From positions 186,001-250,000 of the forward strand of contig PSPG01000001.1 of assembly GCA_003193925.1 (NCBI GenBank): DNA of 64,000 nucleotides, in the 5' to 3' direction. The stretch comes from Candidatus Thalassarchaeum betae. Its GTDB lineage: Archaea > Thermoplasmatota > Poseidoniia > Poseidoniales > Thalassarchaeaceae. This document shows positions 27,544 to 37,339 of the stretch, in pieces. Both the position numbers and the translations under genes were made by a program. Position 1 is the first letter of the stretch; each line of letters opens with the position of its first letter. The notes below the pieces were generated by a model. The model searched no databases. It saw nothing but the letters and a program-made list of their open reading frames with translations, and was not told where the DNA came from.

Positions 27544-29237
27544 GTTCGATTTTCACTGTAATAGACGCCGAGACGGCGGTACTCATCCTGCCCGAACTCA
27601 TCATGCTGGCGGGTGTGCTCACGATGATCCTCATTCCCAATCTCGGAGACGCCACGATGCGAATCCCACTCACCACCACGCGCGTCCCCATCCTGTTCGG
27701 AGGCACGAGGTTCGCAACCACAAGCAACCCGAAGATGCCCAATCAGATTGCTCTGGCGACCTTCGGACTAGCACTGGCCTCAGCCTTCCTGTTCCTAGGC
27801 GACGAGGGAGATGTCGGGAACACCCTGCATGTCGATGCGTTCAGCAGGATATTCACGATGATATTCACAGCAGCTCTGCTGCTGGCCTCGGTCGCTACGA
27901 CACACCGACTACCAGCGCGGCCCAAGGTGACCGCACCGATCGAGTCGGACTCGTCGGCAAGGGCCGACATGAAGGTCAACGCGCTGATAGACAACCGCCG
28001 GCAGGTCGACTTCCACATCCTACTAGTCACGACCGGCCTCGGAATGAGCCTGATGGCGATGGCCACCAACCTGTTCATGCTGTTCGTCTGCCTCGAGCTC
28101 GCCTCGCTCTCCTCGTACATCCTAGTGGCCTTCCACAAAGAGCTGGATGTCGGCGGCGAAGCCGGGACGAAGTACTTCATCGTCGGCTCGGTGCTATCCG
28201 CGGTCGGAATCTACGGGATGTCACTGCTGTATCTGTGGAACGGCAACTTGGACATGGCCGACTTGGCGGCCTCGTGGGACGCCATGGAGACGATGGACCC
28301 GTTCGCTGCAATCGGCGTCGGCCTGATGCTGGTCGCGTTCGGCTTCAAGGTCGGCGCAGCGCCCTTCCACCTCGCCGTGCCCGACGCCTACGCAGGTGCA
28401 TCCTCCCCTGTAGCAGGGGTTCTGGCCACGGCCTCGAAGGCGATGGGGTTCGTCGCCCTCATGCGACTCCTGCTAATCGTCACTATGCCAGTCGAAGGGG
28501 GCGCGTTCTGGCTCATCGTCCTCTCCATAATCGCAGTAGTGACGATGACGTGGGGGAATCTGGCAGCGCTCACCAGCGACAACCCGAAGCGCATGCTCGC
28601 GTACTCGAGCGTGGCCCACGCTGGCTACATGCTCGCTGCGCTCGCAGCCATCGGCAGTGGGCTGGCCGACTCCGATGGCACAGCCCTGCTAATAACCGCG
28701 GTGGTGTTCCACCTCGTCGTCCTCGTGCTGTTCAAACTCGGCCCATTCCTGGTCCTCTCGATGCTCGAGACCGAAGGGCGCAGCCACCAGTTGGAGTGCC
28801 TCCACGGTCTAGCTCGAAGGGACCCGGCAGTCGCCGCCTCGATGTTCGTCTTCATGCTCTCCCTCGCGGGAGTACCGCCGTTCTCCGGGTTCCTGTCCAA
28901 ACTCTTGATGATCAACGGTATCGTCAACGTCTCAGCCGGCACTGGGTCACTGTCTTCGACATCGGTCATGTCCTGGACCCAAGGCGTCGACCCGATCTTC
29001 TGGCTGGCCGTTGCCATAGTCCTCAACAGCGCCCTTTCACTGTTCTACTACCTGAGAATCGGAGTCGTGATGTTCTCCGAAGCTCCTGAGAGCGAGAGGA
29101 AGCTCAGGCGCACTGGCTCCCTCAGGCTGGCCATAGTGGGATGCGCGCTACTCACTCTGCTCTTCGGAATCGGCCCGATGAGCGAGTCACTCCTAGACAT
29201 AGTCAGCGCCGCAGTCGACTCCTTCATGGGCAACTGA
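27540..29237 (+). CDS. nuoN: complex I subunit N (NuoN), antiporter-like
   Basis: This 565-residue membrane protein is related to MrpD. KVGAAPFHLAVPDAYAGASS, then PVAGVLATASKAMGF, SDNPKRMLAYSSVAHAGYM and FKLGPFLVLSMLE are typical. The region between helices 2 and 4 (residues about 38-60 and 120-155) holds hydrophilic insertions rich in Arg and Pro. ATG 27540 overlaps the nuoM stop as ATGA and follows AGGGGTGG; a GTG nine bases earlier is less likely. This ends the operon: a new TATA-like box begins immediately after. Confidence 0.94.
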   Translation: MSSIFTVIDAETAVLILPELIMLAGVLTMILIPNLGDATMRIPLTTTRVPILFGGTRFATTSNPKMPNQIALATFGLALASAFLFLGDEGDVGNTLHVDAFSRIFTMIFTAALLLASVATTHRLPARPKVTAPIESDSSARADMKVNALIDNRRQVDFHILLVTTGLGMSLMAMATNLFMLFVCLELASLSSYILVAFHKELDVGGEAGTKYFIVGSVLSAVGIYGMSLLYLWNGNLDMADLAASWDAMETMDPFAAIGVGLMLVAFGFKVGAAPFHLAVPDAYAGASSPVAGVLATASKAMGFVALMRLLLIVTMPVEGGAFWLIVLSIIAVVTMTWGNLAALTSDNPKRMLAYSSVAHAGYMLAALAAIGSGLADSDGTALLITAVVFHLVVLVLFKLGPFLVLSMLETEGRSHQLECLHGLARRDPAVAASMFVFMLSLAGVPPFSGFLSKLLMINGIVNVSAGTGSLSSTSVMSWTQGVDPIFWLAVAIVLNSALSLFYYLRIGVVMFSEAPESERKLRRTGSLRLAIVGCALLTLLFGIGPMSESLLDIVSAAVDSFMGN

Positions 29238-29238
29238 T

Positions 29239-29247
29239 CCTATATGC
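29239..29247 (+). promoter_or_regulatory. probable promoter of the aIF1A-RIO1-KH operon
   Basis: CCTATATGC begins 2 nt after the nuoN stop. Counting about 26 nt from its centre puts transcription start near 29269, giving a short leader of about 13 nt before the ATG at 29282. The position between two functional units supports it. Confidence 0.45.
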
Positions 29248-29281
29248 TCAACTTCACATAGGGGACGCTCGACGGAGCCCC

Positions 29282-29761
29282 ATGGCCCGTAGGGAAGAGA
29301 AGGTGGACGCAGAGCTTCTGGCTCAGCTGGAAGCCGGCGGCGACCGCATCCGCGTCCCCCTTCCTAACCGGAAGGTGAACGAGATGTTCGCAATCGCCGA
29401 TCAGATTCTCGGCGGACGCAGGGTGCACGCTGTCTGCGAGGACGGCGAGAGCCGTCTTGCGCGCATCCCGGGCAAGATGCGACGCCGACAGTGGGTGCGC
29501 GAGGGCGATCTGATGGTCATCCAGCCCTGGGACTTCCAGGACGAGAAGGCCAATGTCTGCATGCGCTACACCAAGACCCAGTCACTCTACCTCTCGAGGA
29601 AGGGCGTACTGCCAGAGATAGTTGACCTGTTCGGCATGACCGATTTCGAGGCGGGGCCCAAAGTTGAGGATACGGTTCCGAAAGCCGACTCCGGGGGGCC
29701 CGAGCCCGAGTCTGCAGCAGCTCAGGACCCTGAGGACGACATAGACTCATTCTTCGGGTGA
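29282..29761 (+). CDS. eif1a: translation initiation factor aIF1A with acidic C-terminal tail
   Basis: This 159-residue protein has an S1/OB fold at about residues 28-105 (EMFAIADQILGGRRVHAVCEDG, then RIPGKMRRRQWVREGD) typical of aIF1A/eIF1A, which binds the ribosomal A site and assists initiation. The start at 29282 gives the family's basic N-terminus MARREEK. After the OB fold comes an unusual acidic tail of about 45 residues ending DPEDDIDSFFG. Most archaeal homologues are about 100-115 residues. The tail resembles the eukaryotic eIF1A DIDDI end that contacts eIF5B. RIO1 and KH genes follow, a common archaeal grouping. Confidence 0.93.
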   Translation: MARREEKVDAELLAQLEAGGDRIRVPLPNRKVNEMFAIADQILGGRRVHAVCEDGESRLARIPGKMRRRQWVREGDLMVIQPWDFQDEKANVCMRYTKTQSLYLSRKGVLPEIVDLFGMTDFEAGPKVEDTVPKADSGGPEPESAAAQDPEDDIDSFFG

Positions 29762-29765
29762 GGGA

Positions 29766-30647
29766 ATGTCGGACGAGCCTGATGAGCAACCCGACATCGA
29801 CGCTCTGATGAAGGGCGAGAAGAAGTATGAGTGGTTGTCCGATCCGCGCTTCAAGCGGCTGTTCACCGATATCGAGGACGGACTGCAAGGGGTCCTCGGC
29901 AGGGGCAAGTTCGAATGGGTAGACAGGCGAGTCTTCGACCAGGTCTTCGACAGCTCGACCCTGCTGGCCGTTCACAAGCTCATGCAGAAAGGCGGGATCG
30001 ACACCATCGACTATCCCATAGCCCGAGGCAAGGAGGCGCATGTGTTCCACGCCTCGACCAACCACGGGCCAGTCGCAGTCAAGATATTCCACACCTCCAA
30101 CGCCGTGTTCAAGGGGCTGGCGAAGTACATCGACGGAGACCCCAGATTCAGCGGCCTCTCCCGACGCCACCGCGAGCTGGTCAACATCTGGGTTCGCAAG
30201 GAGTTCCGGAACCTCAAGCGGATGCGCAAACACGGGCTCAGGGTGCCCGAGCCCCTTGATAGCCTGAAAAACGTCCTCGTCATGAGCTATCTGGGAGATG
30301 ACAAGGGCGCAAGCCCACGTCTCAAGGACATCACCATCGACGAGCCGTACGAGGTGTTTGAGGAACTGCTCGACTTCGTCGCCGTCAACTGGCAGTCCTG
30401 TGGTCTCGTCCACGCTGACTTCAGCGAGTACAACGTCCTCTGGTACGATGGCGAGCCGTGGGTCATCGACGTCGGCCAAGCAGTGACCCATCAGCACCCC
30501 AACGCCGAGGAGTTCCTGGTCAGGGACGTCACTCGACTGGTCGAGTGGATAAACCGCCAAGGGTACGGCGCCGAATTGGCCGAGAGCCTAGCGAGAGTGC
30601 TGGATGACCCGGTTCCGACCCTGCCTCCGCTCTCGGGCGGAGATTAA
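29766..30647 (+). CDS. rio1: RIO1-type serine kinase/ATPase
   Basis: This 293-residue protein shows the atypical RIO kinase fold: a glycine-poor ATP loop ISRGKEAHVF-like segment (IARGKEAHVFHAS), Lys106 in VAVKIF, the catalytic loop HADFSEYN with Asp218 and Asn223, and Asp235 of VIDVGQAV. RIO1 acts in late maturation of the small ribosomal subunit. It starts 4 nt after the aIF1A stop with a GTGAGGG ribosome binding site, and lies before the KH protein, the archaeal counterpart of the RIO1-Pno1 partnership. Confidence 0.95.
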   Translation: MSDEPDEQPDIDALMKGEKKYEWLSDPRFKRLFTDIEDGLQGVLGRGKFEWVDRRVFDQVFDSSTLLAVHKLMQKGGIDTIDYPIARGKEAHVFHASTNHGPVAVKIFHTSNAVFKGLAKYIDGDPRFSGLSRRHRELVNIWVRKEFRNLKRMRKHGLRVPEPLDSLKNVLVMSYLGDDKGASPRLKDITIDEPYEVFEELLDFVAVNWQSCGLVHADFSEYNVLWYDGEPWVIDVGQAVTHQHPNAEEFLVRDVTRLVEWINRQGYGAELAESLARVLDDPVPTLPPLSGGD

Positions 30648-30673
30648 AGCAGGGTGGCGGGTCGGCCGCATTC

Positions 30674-31405
30674 GTGGAGCACCTAGCACGCATCCCGCAG
30701 GACCGCATAGCCGTGCTGATAGGCAAGGGCGGCGAGACCCGGAGGATGATTGAGGAGGCCTGTGGGGCCAAACTCGAGATCGACTCGAAGTCCGGCGACG
30801 TGATGGCAGACTGGGGTGAGGGCGAGGTCGATCCGGTCATCCGCATGAAGATGCCTGATGTCATCGTGGCAATAGGCCGTGGACTAGCTCCCAAGAGAGC
30901 GGTCCAACTGGTCGAAGACGAGGTCTCCCTCAGGATGTACGACATCCGCGAGTGGGTCGGCCGCCAGCCGAACCAGACCCGCAGGATGAGGAGCAGGCTG
31001 ATTGGCAGGAACGGGCGCATACGCAGCCTCATTGAGGAGATCTCCCAATGCGAGATGGCGATCTACGGCTCGAGCGTGCTCGTCATCGGCGACGAAGAAG
31101 GCCTCGCGCTGGCTACGCCTGCGATCGAAGGCATCCTGCGCGGCTCGGAGCACAGCACCGTGCTTCACGGGCTGGAGCAAGACCGCAAGCGGCAGAGGCT
31201 ACGCTCGCGCAGGCTGGAGGCTTTTGAGGAGCGCAGTCCGGACGAGCCATCGACCTTTGAGACGCTCGTACCGGGTTTGGCTCAGGCTCGCCGCCGCCGA
31301 GAGCGACGCTACAGGGACTCCCAAGTGGACCCTGATGACGAGGCCGAGGTCGCACGCACCCTCGAACTCGCAGAGGACGAGGAAATCATCTACCAAGAAG
31401 AGTGA
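30674..31405 (+). CDS. KH-domain RNA-binding protein, Dim2/Pno1-like
   Basis: This 243-residue protein starts at a GTG with two KH domains. The first is MEHLARIPQDRIAVLIGKGG (GKGG loop, residues 18-21); the second includes RSRLIGRNGRIRSLIEEIS (residues about 110-130). Archaeal Dim2/Pno1-like proteins bind 16S rRNA near its 3' end with aIF2 or Nob1. Residues 165-243 form an extra highly charged tail, basic first and then acidic (ending EDEEIIYQEE), beyond the usual 180-residue length. Confidence 0.9.
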   Translation: MEHLARIPQDRIAVLIGKGGETRRMIEEACGAKLEIDSKSGDVMADWGEGEVDPVIRMKMPDVIVAIGRGLAPKRAVQLVEDEVSLRMYDIREWVGRQPNQTRRMRSRLIGRNGRIRSLIEEISQCEMAIYGSSVLVIGDEEGLALATPAIEGILRGSEHSTVLHGLEQDRKRQRLRSRRLEAFEERSPDEPSTFETLVPGLAQARRRRERRYRDSQVDPDDEAEVARTLELAEDEEIIYQEE

Positions 31406-31412
31406 TGAGAGC

Positions 31413-32729
<1,317 letters not shown>

Positions 32730-32731
32730 AA

Positions 32732-32750
32732 TCGACATCTTTGATGTCGA
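32732..32750 (+). promoter_or_regulatory. 8-3-8 inverted repeat between DUF63 and the carboxylase cluster
   Basis: TCGACATC, TTT, GATGTCGA: a perfect 8-bp stem with a 3-nt centre, starting 3 nt after the DUF63 stop and ending 47 nt before the next start. It fits a 3'-end processing or termination hairpin of the upstream gene. A TATAAAA (32725-32731) overlapping the stop codon would put transcription start near 32754, just past the hairpin. Confidence 0.5.
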
Positions 32751-32797
32751 GCCCATTCAATTGAAGGCTCGCGTACTGTCTGAGGGGTCCGAGAGAC

Positions 32798-34357
32798 GTG
32801 GACAGGCTACCCACTCGTATCGACCGTGGAAGCGACGACTTCCAGTCCCGGCGAGAGAAGAACGTAGCTCTGGCAGAGCAGCTCAGGGACAGGCTGGACT
32901 CTGTTAAGGAGGGGGGCGGGGGCAAATACGTCGAGCGCCATCGAGAGCGCGGCAAGAGCCTGCCGAGGGAGAGGATCTCCGAGATCTGCGATGCTGGGAC
33001 CCCGTTCCTCGAGCTCTCGACCCTAGCAGCAAACGGTCTGTACGACGGCAGGGCCCACTCGGCGGGCATCGTCACCGGGATCGGGGTGGTACACGGCAAG
33101 GAGTGCATGTTCGTGGCCAACGACGCGACGGTCAAGGCAGGCTCATACTATCCGATGACGGTCAAGAAGCACATCAGGGCGCAGGAGATCGCCGAGGAGA
33201 ACAACCTGCCCTGCATCTATCTGGTCGACTCGGGAGGCGCCTTCCTGCCGATGCAGGACGAGGTCTTCCCCGACAAGCTGCACTTCGGCCGCATCTTCCG
33301 CAATCAGGCCATCCTCTCCAGCAAGGGGATCCCACAAGTCGCCGCCGTACTCGGCTCGTGCACTGCCGGCGGCGCCTACATCCCGGCTATGTCCGACGAG
33401 TCGATCATCGTCAAGGGGAACGGCACCATCTTCCTCGCCGGCCCGCCGCTGGTCAAGTCGGCCACCGGCGAGGAGGTCTCTGCAGAGGAGCTCGGCGGAG
33501 CCGACCTGCACACTAGGGAATCGGGGGTCGCCGACCACTTCGCCAACGACGAGCCCGAGGCACTGCGCATGGTGCGCAGCGTGGTTGAGAACCTGAATGT
33601 TAGCCCCAAGCACAGGCTCGACTCCTCGCAGCCGGAGGAGCCCGCCCACGACCCGCAGGACCTGATGGGCATCATCCCCGGCGACAACCGCACGGCGTAC
33701 GACGTCAGGGAGGTGATTGCCAGGATTGTAGACGGCTCGCGCTTCCACGAGTTCAAGCAACGCTACGGCAACACACTCGTCTGCGGCTTCGCGAGGATTC
33801 ACGGCTATCCCGTCGGCATCATCGCTAACAACGGGATACTGTTCTCCGAGTCCTCACTCAAGGCAGCACACTTCGTGGAGCTCTGTGGCCAGCGCGGCAT
33901 ACCGCTCGTGTTCCTGCAGAACATCAGCGGATTCATGGTCGGCCGCGAGGCCGAGGCCGGAGGCATCGCCAAGGACGGCGCCAAACTCGTCACGGCAGTA
34001 TCCTGCGTCCCGGTGCCGAAGTTCACAGTTATCATCGGCGGCTCGCACGGTGCCGGAAACTACGGCATGTGCGGCCGGGCCTACGACCCGCGTTTTCTGT
34101 TCATGTGGCCGAACGCCCGAATCTCGGTGATGGGAGGCGAGCAGGCTGCCAGCGTGCTCTCATCAGTAGGAAATGCCGATCCTGACGAGATTCGCGAGAC
34201 CTACGAGAGCGAGAGCAACCCGTACTACTCCACCGCTCGGCTCTGGGACGACGGCGTGATCGACCCCCGCGACACCCGCGACGTGCTCGGGCTGTGCATA
34301 TCGGCCAGCCTCAACGCGCCGATGCCGGAGCAGGACTACGGCGTTTTCAGGATGTGA
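32798..34357 (+). CDS. mccB: methylcrotonyl-CoA carboxylase, carboxyltransferase (beta) subunit
   Basis: This 519-residue protein starts at a GTG. It moves the carboxyl group from carboxybiotin to 3-methylcrotonyl-CoA in leucine breakdown. The match to MCC beta is long and specific: [104 protein letters not shown]-like [20 protein letters not shown] and the C-terminal [15 protein letters not shown]. These features separate it from propionyl- or acetyl-CoA carboxylase beta chains. It begins a four-gene operon with hydratase, biotin carboxylase and biotin carrier. Confidence 0.93.
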   Translation: MDRLPTRIDRGSDDFQSRREKNVALAEQLRDRLDSVKEGGGGKYVERHRERGKSLPRERISEICDAGTPFLELSTLAANGLYDGRAHSAGIVTGIGVVHGKECMFVANDATVKAGSYYPMTVKKHIRAQEIAEENNLPCIYLVDSGGAFLPMQDEVFPDKLHFGRIFRNQAILSSKGIPQVAAVLGSCTAGGAYIPAMSDESIIVKGNGTIFLAGPPLVKSATGEEVSAEELGGADLHTRESGVADHFANDEPEALRMVRSVVENLNVSPKHRLDSSQPEEPAHDPQDLMGIIPGDNRTAYDVREVIARIVDGSRFHEFKQRYGNTLVCGFARIHGYPVGIIANNGILFSESSLKAAHFVELCGQRGIPLVFLQNISGFMVGREAEAGGIAKDGAKLVTAVSCVPVPKFTVIIGGSHGAGNYGMCGRAYDPRFLFMWPNARISVMGGEQAASVLSSVGNADPDEIRETYESESNPYYSTARLWDDGVIDPRDTRDVLGLCISASLNAPMPEQDYGVFRM

Positions 34358-34358
34358 T

Positions 34359-35231
34359 ATGGTGAGGATGAGCGACGTCAGGCCAGCAGCGGAACTCTGC
34401 TCCCTTAGCATCGACGATTCGGTCGCCACGCTCACCCTCGAGCGGAGCGATGTCTACAACGCACTCAACGTGCAACTGATCAGCGAACTCATCGACAAAC
34501 TCGACTGGACCGCGCAGCGCTCTGTCGGCACAACTGGCTCGCTGCGCGACCAGGACGGCTCCGAGTACCTGCGGGTGCTGGTGCTTCGCGGCGCGGGGCG
34601 CCACTTCTGCGCCGGCGCGGACATCAACATGATGCGCGATGCGGGGGTCAAGAGCCCGGAGGAGAACCGTGCCGACTCCGAGCGCCTCGACCGCTTATTC
34701 AACAGCCTGTGGTCACATCCTTGTTTCACCATCACCACCGTTCAGGGGGTGGCACTGGGTGGCGGTGCCGGCCTCATCGCCTGCTCTGACCACGTAATCG
34801 CTCTCGACAGTGCGAGAATCGCCCTATCCGAGGCCAAGTTGGGAATCCTGCCCGCGGTAATCGGGCCATACGTCTACCGTCGTGTGGGCAGTGCTCAGTT
34901 CCGCCGGCTCGCTATGCTCGCAGGTCGCTTCGATGGGCACGAGGCGTTGAATATCGGAATGATTGATCAAGTCTCCACCTCATTGGAGGAGACTGCTGAG
35001 ATGGTCGACGCCGCGATTGCGACGGTGATGAGTACCGGTCCCGTGGCAGTCACCGAGGCCAAGAGGCTCGCGCAGACCCTCGACCGCTGGCAGGGCAGCG
35101 ATGAGGGGCTGCGTCAGTGGACGCTGGACAAGACCAGCGAGATGAGGGGCTCACCCGAGGGTCAAGAGGGACTGTCATCGTTCCTCGATCGTCGACCGCC
35201 GGCCTGGTCACCGGAGGATCAGGACGTTTGA
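34359..35231 (+). CDS. enoyl-CoA hydratase family, probable 3-methylglutaconyl-CoA hydratase
   Basis: This 290-residue crotonase-fold protein has GAGRHFCAGADINMMRD (oxyanion hole and CoA site) and VQGVALGGGAGLIACSD. The region around SEAKLGILPAVIGPYVYRRVG is typical of AUH/LiuC-type hydratases. Its place inside the methylcrotonyl-CoA carboxylase operon suggests it hydrates 3-methylglutaconyl-CoA to HMG-CoA, the next step. It is longer than the usual 260 because of an insertion near residues 48-68 (TGSLRDQDGSEYLR). The start lies 1 nt after the mccB stop. Confidence 0.85.
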   Translation: MVRMSDVRPAAELCSLSIDDSVATLTLERSDVYNALNVQLISELIDKLDWTAQRSVGTTGSLRDQDGSEYLRVLVLRGAGRHFCAGADINMMRDAGVKSPEENRADSERLDRLFNSLWSHPCFTITTVQGVALGGGAGLIACSDHVIALDSARIALSEAKLGILPAVIGPYVYRRVGSAQFRRLAMLAGRFDGHEALNIGMIDQVSTSLEETAEMVDAAIATVMSTGPVAVTEAKRLAQTLDRWQGSDEGLRQWTLDKTSEMRGSPEGQEGLSSFLDRRPPAWSPEDQDV

Positions 35232-35233
35232 AC

Positions 35234-36787
35234 ATGACAGCAGAATCCTTCGGCAGCGCTCCTCGGCCGTTCGGCACAGTGCTGGTCGCGAATCGCGGCG
35301 AGATTGCCGTGCGGGTGCTGCAAGCCGCTCGAGAGGCTGGACTCCGCGGCATAGCGGTCTACTCGAACCCGGATGCAGGCTCCCTCCACGTCGAGGTGGC
35401 CGACAATGCAGTCCATCTACCCGGGGACACACTCGCTGAGACCTACCTGAACGCCGGAGCGATAATCTCCGCTGCCAAGAGCAGTGGGGCCGAGGCGATA
35501 CACCCCGGGTACGGATTCCTCTCCGAGCGAGCCGACTTCGCCAGGGCCGTCGAGGACGCCGGACTGGTCTGGATTGGCCCACCGGCCGAAGCGATCTCGA
35601 CGATGGGAGACAAGATCTCAGCGCGCATCCGGATGGTCGAGTCGGGAGTGCCGGTCATCCCCGGCGAGGAACTCTCGGTGCCCGACGGAGCCAAACACCT
35701 AGGAGTTCTGGCCGTGTGCGCGGCTAGGGTCGGATATCCGCTGCTGCTCAAGGCGAGCGCAGGTGGCGGCGGCAAGGGTATGCGCGCCGTCCACGAGCCC
35801 AAGATGCTCAGAACCGAGTACGAGGCGGCATCCCGCGAGGCTTCCGCCGCCTTTGGAGACGGCACGATCTATGTCGAGCGGCTGCTTATCGGCGTACGGC
35901 ACGTAGAGGTACAGATCCTCGCTGATTCTCATGGCAATTGCATCCACCTCAATGAGAGGGATTGCTCCTTGCAACGACGCCACCAGAAGGTGCTCGAGGA
36001 GGCCCCTTCCCCGGCGGTGACCCCTGACCTCCGAGAAGCCATGGGAGATGCAGCGGTGACGGCAGCCAAGGCAGTGAATTACGTCGGCGCCGGAACGGTC
36101 GAGTTTCTGCTCTCACCACGAGGCAAGTTCTATTTTCTCGAGATGAACACCCGACTGCAGGTCGAGCACCCCGTAACCGAGATGACCACTGGAATAGATC
36201 TCGTCCAGAAGCAGTTCGAGGTAGCCGCGGGGCTCCATCTGGGATTGGTGCAGAACGATGTTAGACTGAGCGGCCACGCCATCGAGGCCCGCATCTATGC
36301 CGAGGACGCATCGAAGGGGTTCCTGCCTGCGGTCGGCAGGCTATCCTTCTGGAAGTCGCCGCAGGGCCCGGGAATCAGAGTCGACTCTGGAGTCAGGCAG
36401 GGTGACGTCGTAATCACCGACTTCGACCCTATGCTCGCCAAACTCGTCGTTCACGCTCCCACGCGCCAAGCCGCCCTGCGTCGACTCGACACAGCCCTCG
36501 CTGACTTCGTAGCGCTCGGGGTCACCACTAACATCGGATTCCTGCGCAACGTAGCCGCACACCACGCGTTCGCGAGCGGTAACGTGACCACCGAGTTCCT
36601 AGACTCCACTTCCAGTTCAGAATTCGCAGAGCCGGGGGCGGATCCAGCCGTTCTGGTTGCCATCGCATCGGCTGCCCAGCGATTGGGGATGGACCGAGCT
36701 CCCTCGGCCGATGCGTCGGATTCGGTAGACGAGCACACCGGGCACTCTGGTGACCCGTTCAGGACCCTGTCGAGGTCCTTCCCCTGA
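35234..36787 (+). CDS. biotin carboxylase subunit of methylcrotonyl-CoA carboxylase
   Basis: This 517-residue ATP-grasp enzyme carboxylates biotin with bicarbonate and ATP. It shows VLVANRGEIAVRVLQAARE, the EAIHPGYGFLSERADFA block, the glycine-rich ATP loop KASAGGGGKGMRAVH, HVEVQILADSHGN, ERDCSLQRRHQKVLEEAPSP and the catalytic EMNTRLQVEHPVTEM. ATG 35234 gives the usual N-terminus right after the hydratase stop. In most bacteria this domain is fused to the biotin carrier as MccA; here the chain stops after the carboxylase and a separate gene supplies the carrier. Confidence 0.93.
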   Translation: MTAESFGSAPRPFGTVLVANRGEIAVRVLQAAREAGLRGIAVYSNPDAGSLHVEVADNAVHLPGDTLAETYLNAGAIISAAKSSGAEAIHPGYGFLSERADFARAVEDAGLVWIGPPAEAISTMGDKISARIRMVESGVPVIPGEELSVPDGAKHLGVLAVCAARVGYPLLLKASAGGGGKGMRAVHEPKMLRTEYEAASREASAAFGDGTIYVERLLIGVRHVEVQILADSHGNCIHLNERDCSLQRRHQKVLEEAPSPAVTPDLREAMGDAAVTAAKAVNYVGAGTVEFLLSPRGKFYFLEMNTRLQVEHPVTEMTTGIDLVQKQFEVAAGLHLGLVQNDVRLSGHAIEARIYAEDASKGFLPAVGRLSFWKSPQGPGIRVDSGVRQGDVVITDFDPMLAKLVVHAPTRQAALRRLDTALADFVALGVTTNIGFLRNVAAHHAFASGNVTTEFLDSTSSSEFAEPGADPAVLVAIASAAQRLGMDRAPSADASDSVDEHTGHSGDPFRTLSRSFP

Positions 36788-36796
36788 GGTGAGAAG

Positions 36797-37297
36797 ATGG
36801 AGTGGAGCGTGGGAGACGACAGCAGGCGGTACACCGCTGCCCTCGTGGATTCGGATGGTGCCCTGAGCCTCTCGTCGCTCCAACTCGATGGAATGGAACT
36901 CGACTCCCCTGATGTCTCGATCACCCGGGACGACCTTCACGGGCGCCTCCGGGTGGAAATCGCCGGTACGCCCAGACTCGTCCACGTGGCCAAGGTCGGG
37001 GATGTTTGGTGGATACACCTCGACGGCCGCATACACGTCGTACGCGCGCACGAGCCCGGCAGCGCTGGGGCTGAGCCGGCAGAGGGAAGCCTCTCAGCAC
37101 CGATGCCCGGGACAGTCCTCGAAGTCCACGTCAAGGAGGGACAGAGAGTGCGCGAGGGTCAGACTCTCGTCGTGATGGAGGCGATGAAGATGGAGCACCG
37201 CGTTCAAGCACCCAGGGCAGGCGTGGTCACCAAGTTGCACTACTCCGAGGGCGACAGAGTCGATGTGGGAGCGATTTTGGTCGAAATCGGCGATTGA
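36797..37297 (+). CDS. biotin carboxyl carrier protein subunit
   Basis: This 166-residue protein has the biotinylation site EAMKM with Lys131 in the C-terminal biotinyl domain (about 98-166: SAPMPGTVLEVHVKEGQRVR, then MEAMKMEHRVQAPRAGVV). The first 90 residues are a beta-rich domain resembling the BT domain that joins carrier and carboxyltransferase in MCC/PCC alpha chains. It lies 9 nt after the biotin carboxylase gene with GAGGTGAG as ribosome binding site and completes the carboxylase set. Confidence 0.92.
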   Translation: MEWSVGDDSRRYTAALVDSDGALSLSSLQLDGMELDSPDVSITRDDLHGRLRVEIAGTPRLVHVAKVGDVWWIHLDGRIHVVRAHEPGSAGAEPAEGSLSAPMPGTVLEVHVKEGQRVREGQTLVVMEAMKMEHRVQAPRAGVVTKLHYSEGDRVDVGAILVEIGD

Positions 37298-37310
37298 TGC
37301 CGGGTTTGGG

Positions 37311-37316
37311 TTAATA
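37311..37316 (+). promoter_or_regulatory. TATA box of the DUF4126 gene
   Basis: TTAATA, extended as TTAATATC, lies about 26 nt before the ATG at 37340. This is the spacing of a leaderless archaeal transcript and favours that ATG over the one at 37334. Confidence 0.45.
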
Positions 37317-37339
37317 TCACGCCCCGCAGTCGGATGGCC

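Noticed and set aside
23618-29237. nuoLMN as a Mrp-type sodium/proton antiporter
   Set aside because: They lie in one operon with nuoABCDHIJK in canonical order, and no mrpE, F or G-like genes are present.
29517-30560. Open frame of about 347 codons on the minus strand over aIF1A and RIO1
   Set aside because: It crosses two certain genes and looks like reversed codon bias, with no recognisable motif.
32798-37297. Acetyl-CoA or propionyl-CoA carboxylase
   Set aside because: The beta subunit follows methylcrotonyl-CoA carboxylase almost block by block to the C-terminus, and the hydratase in the operon fits the next step of leucine breakdown.
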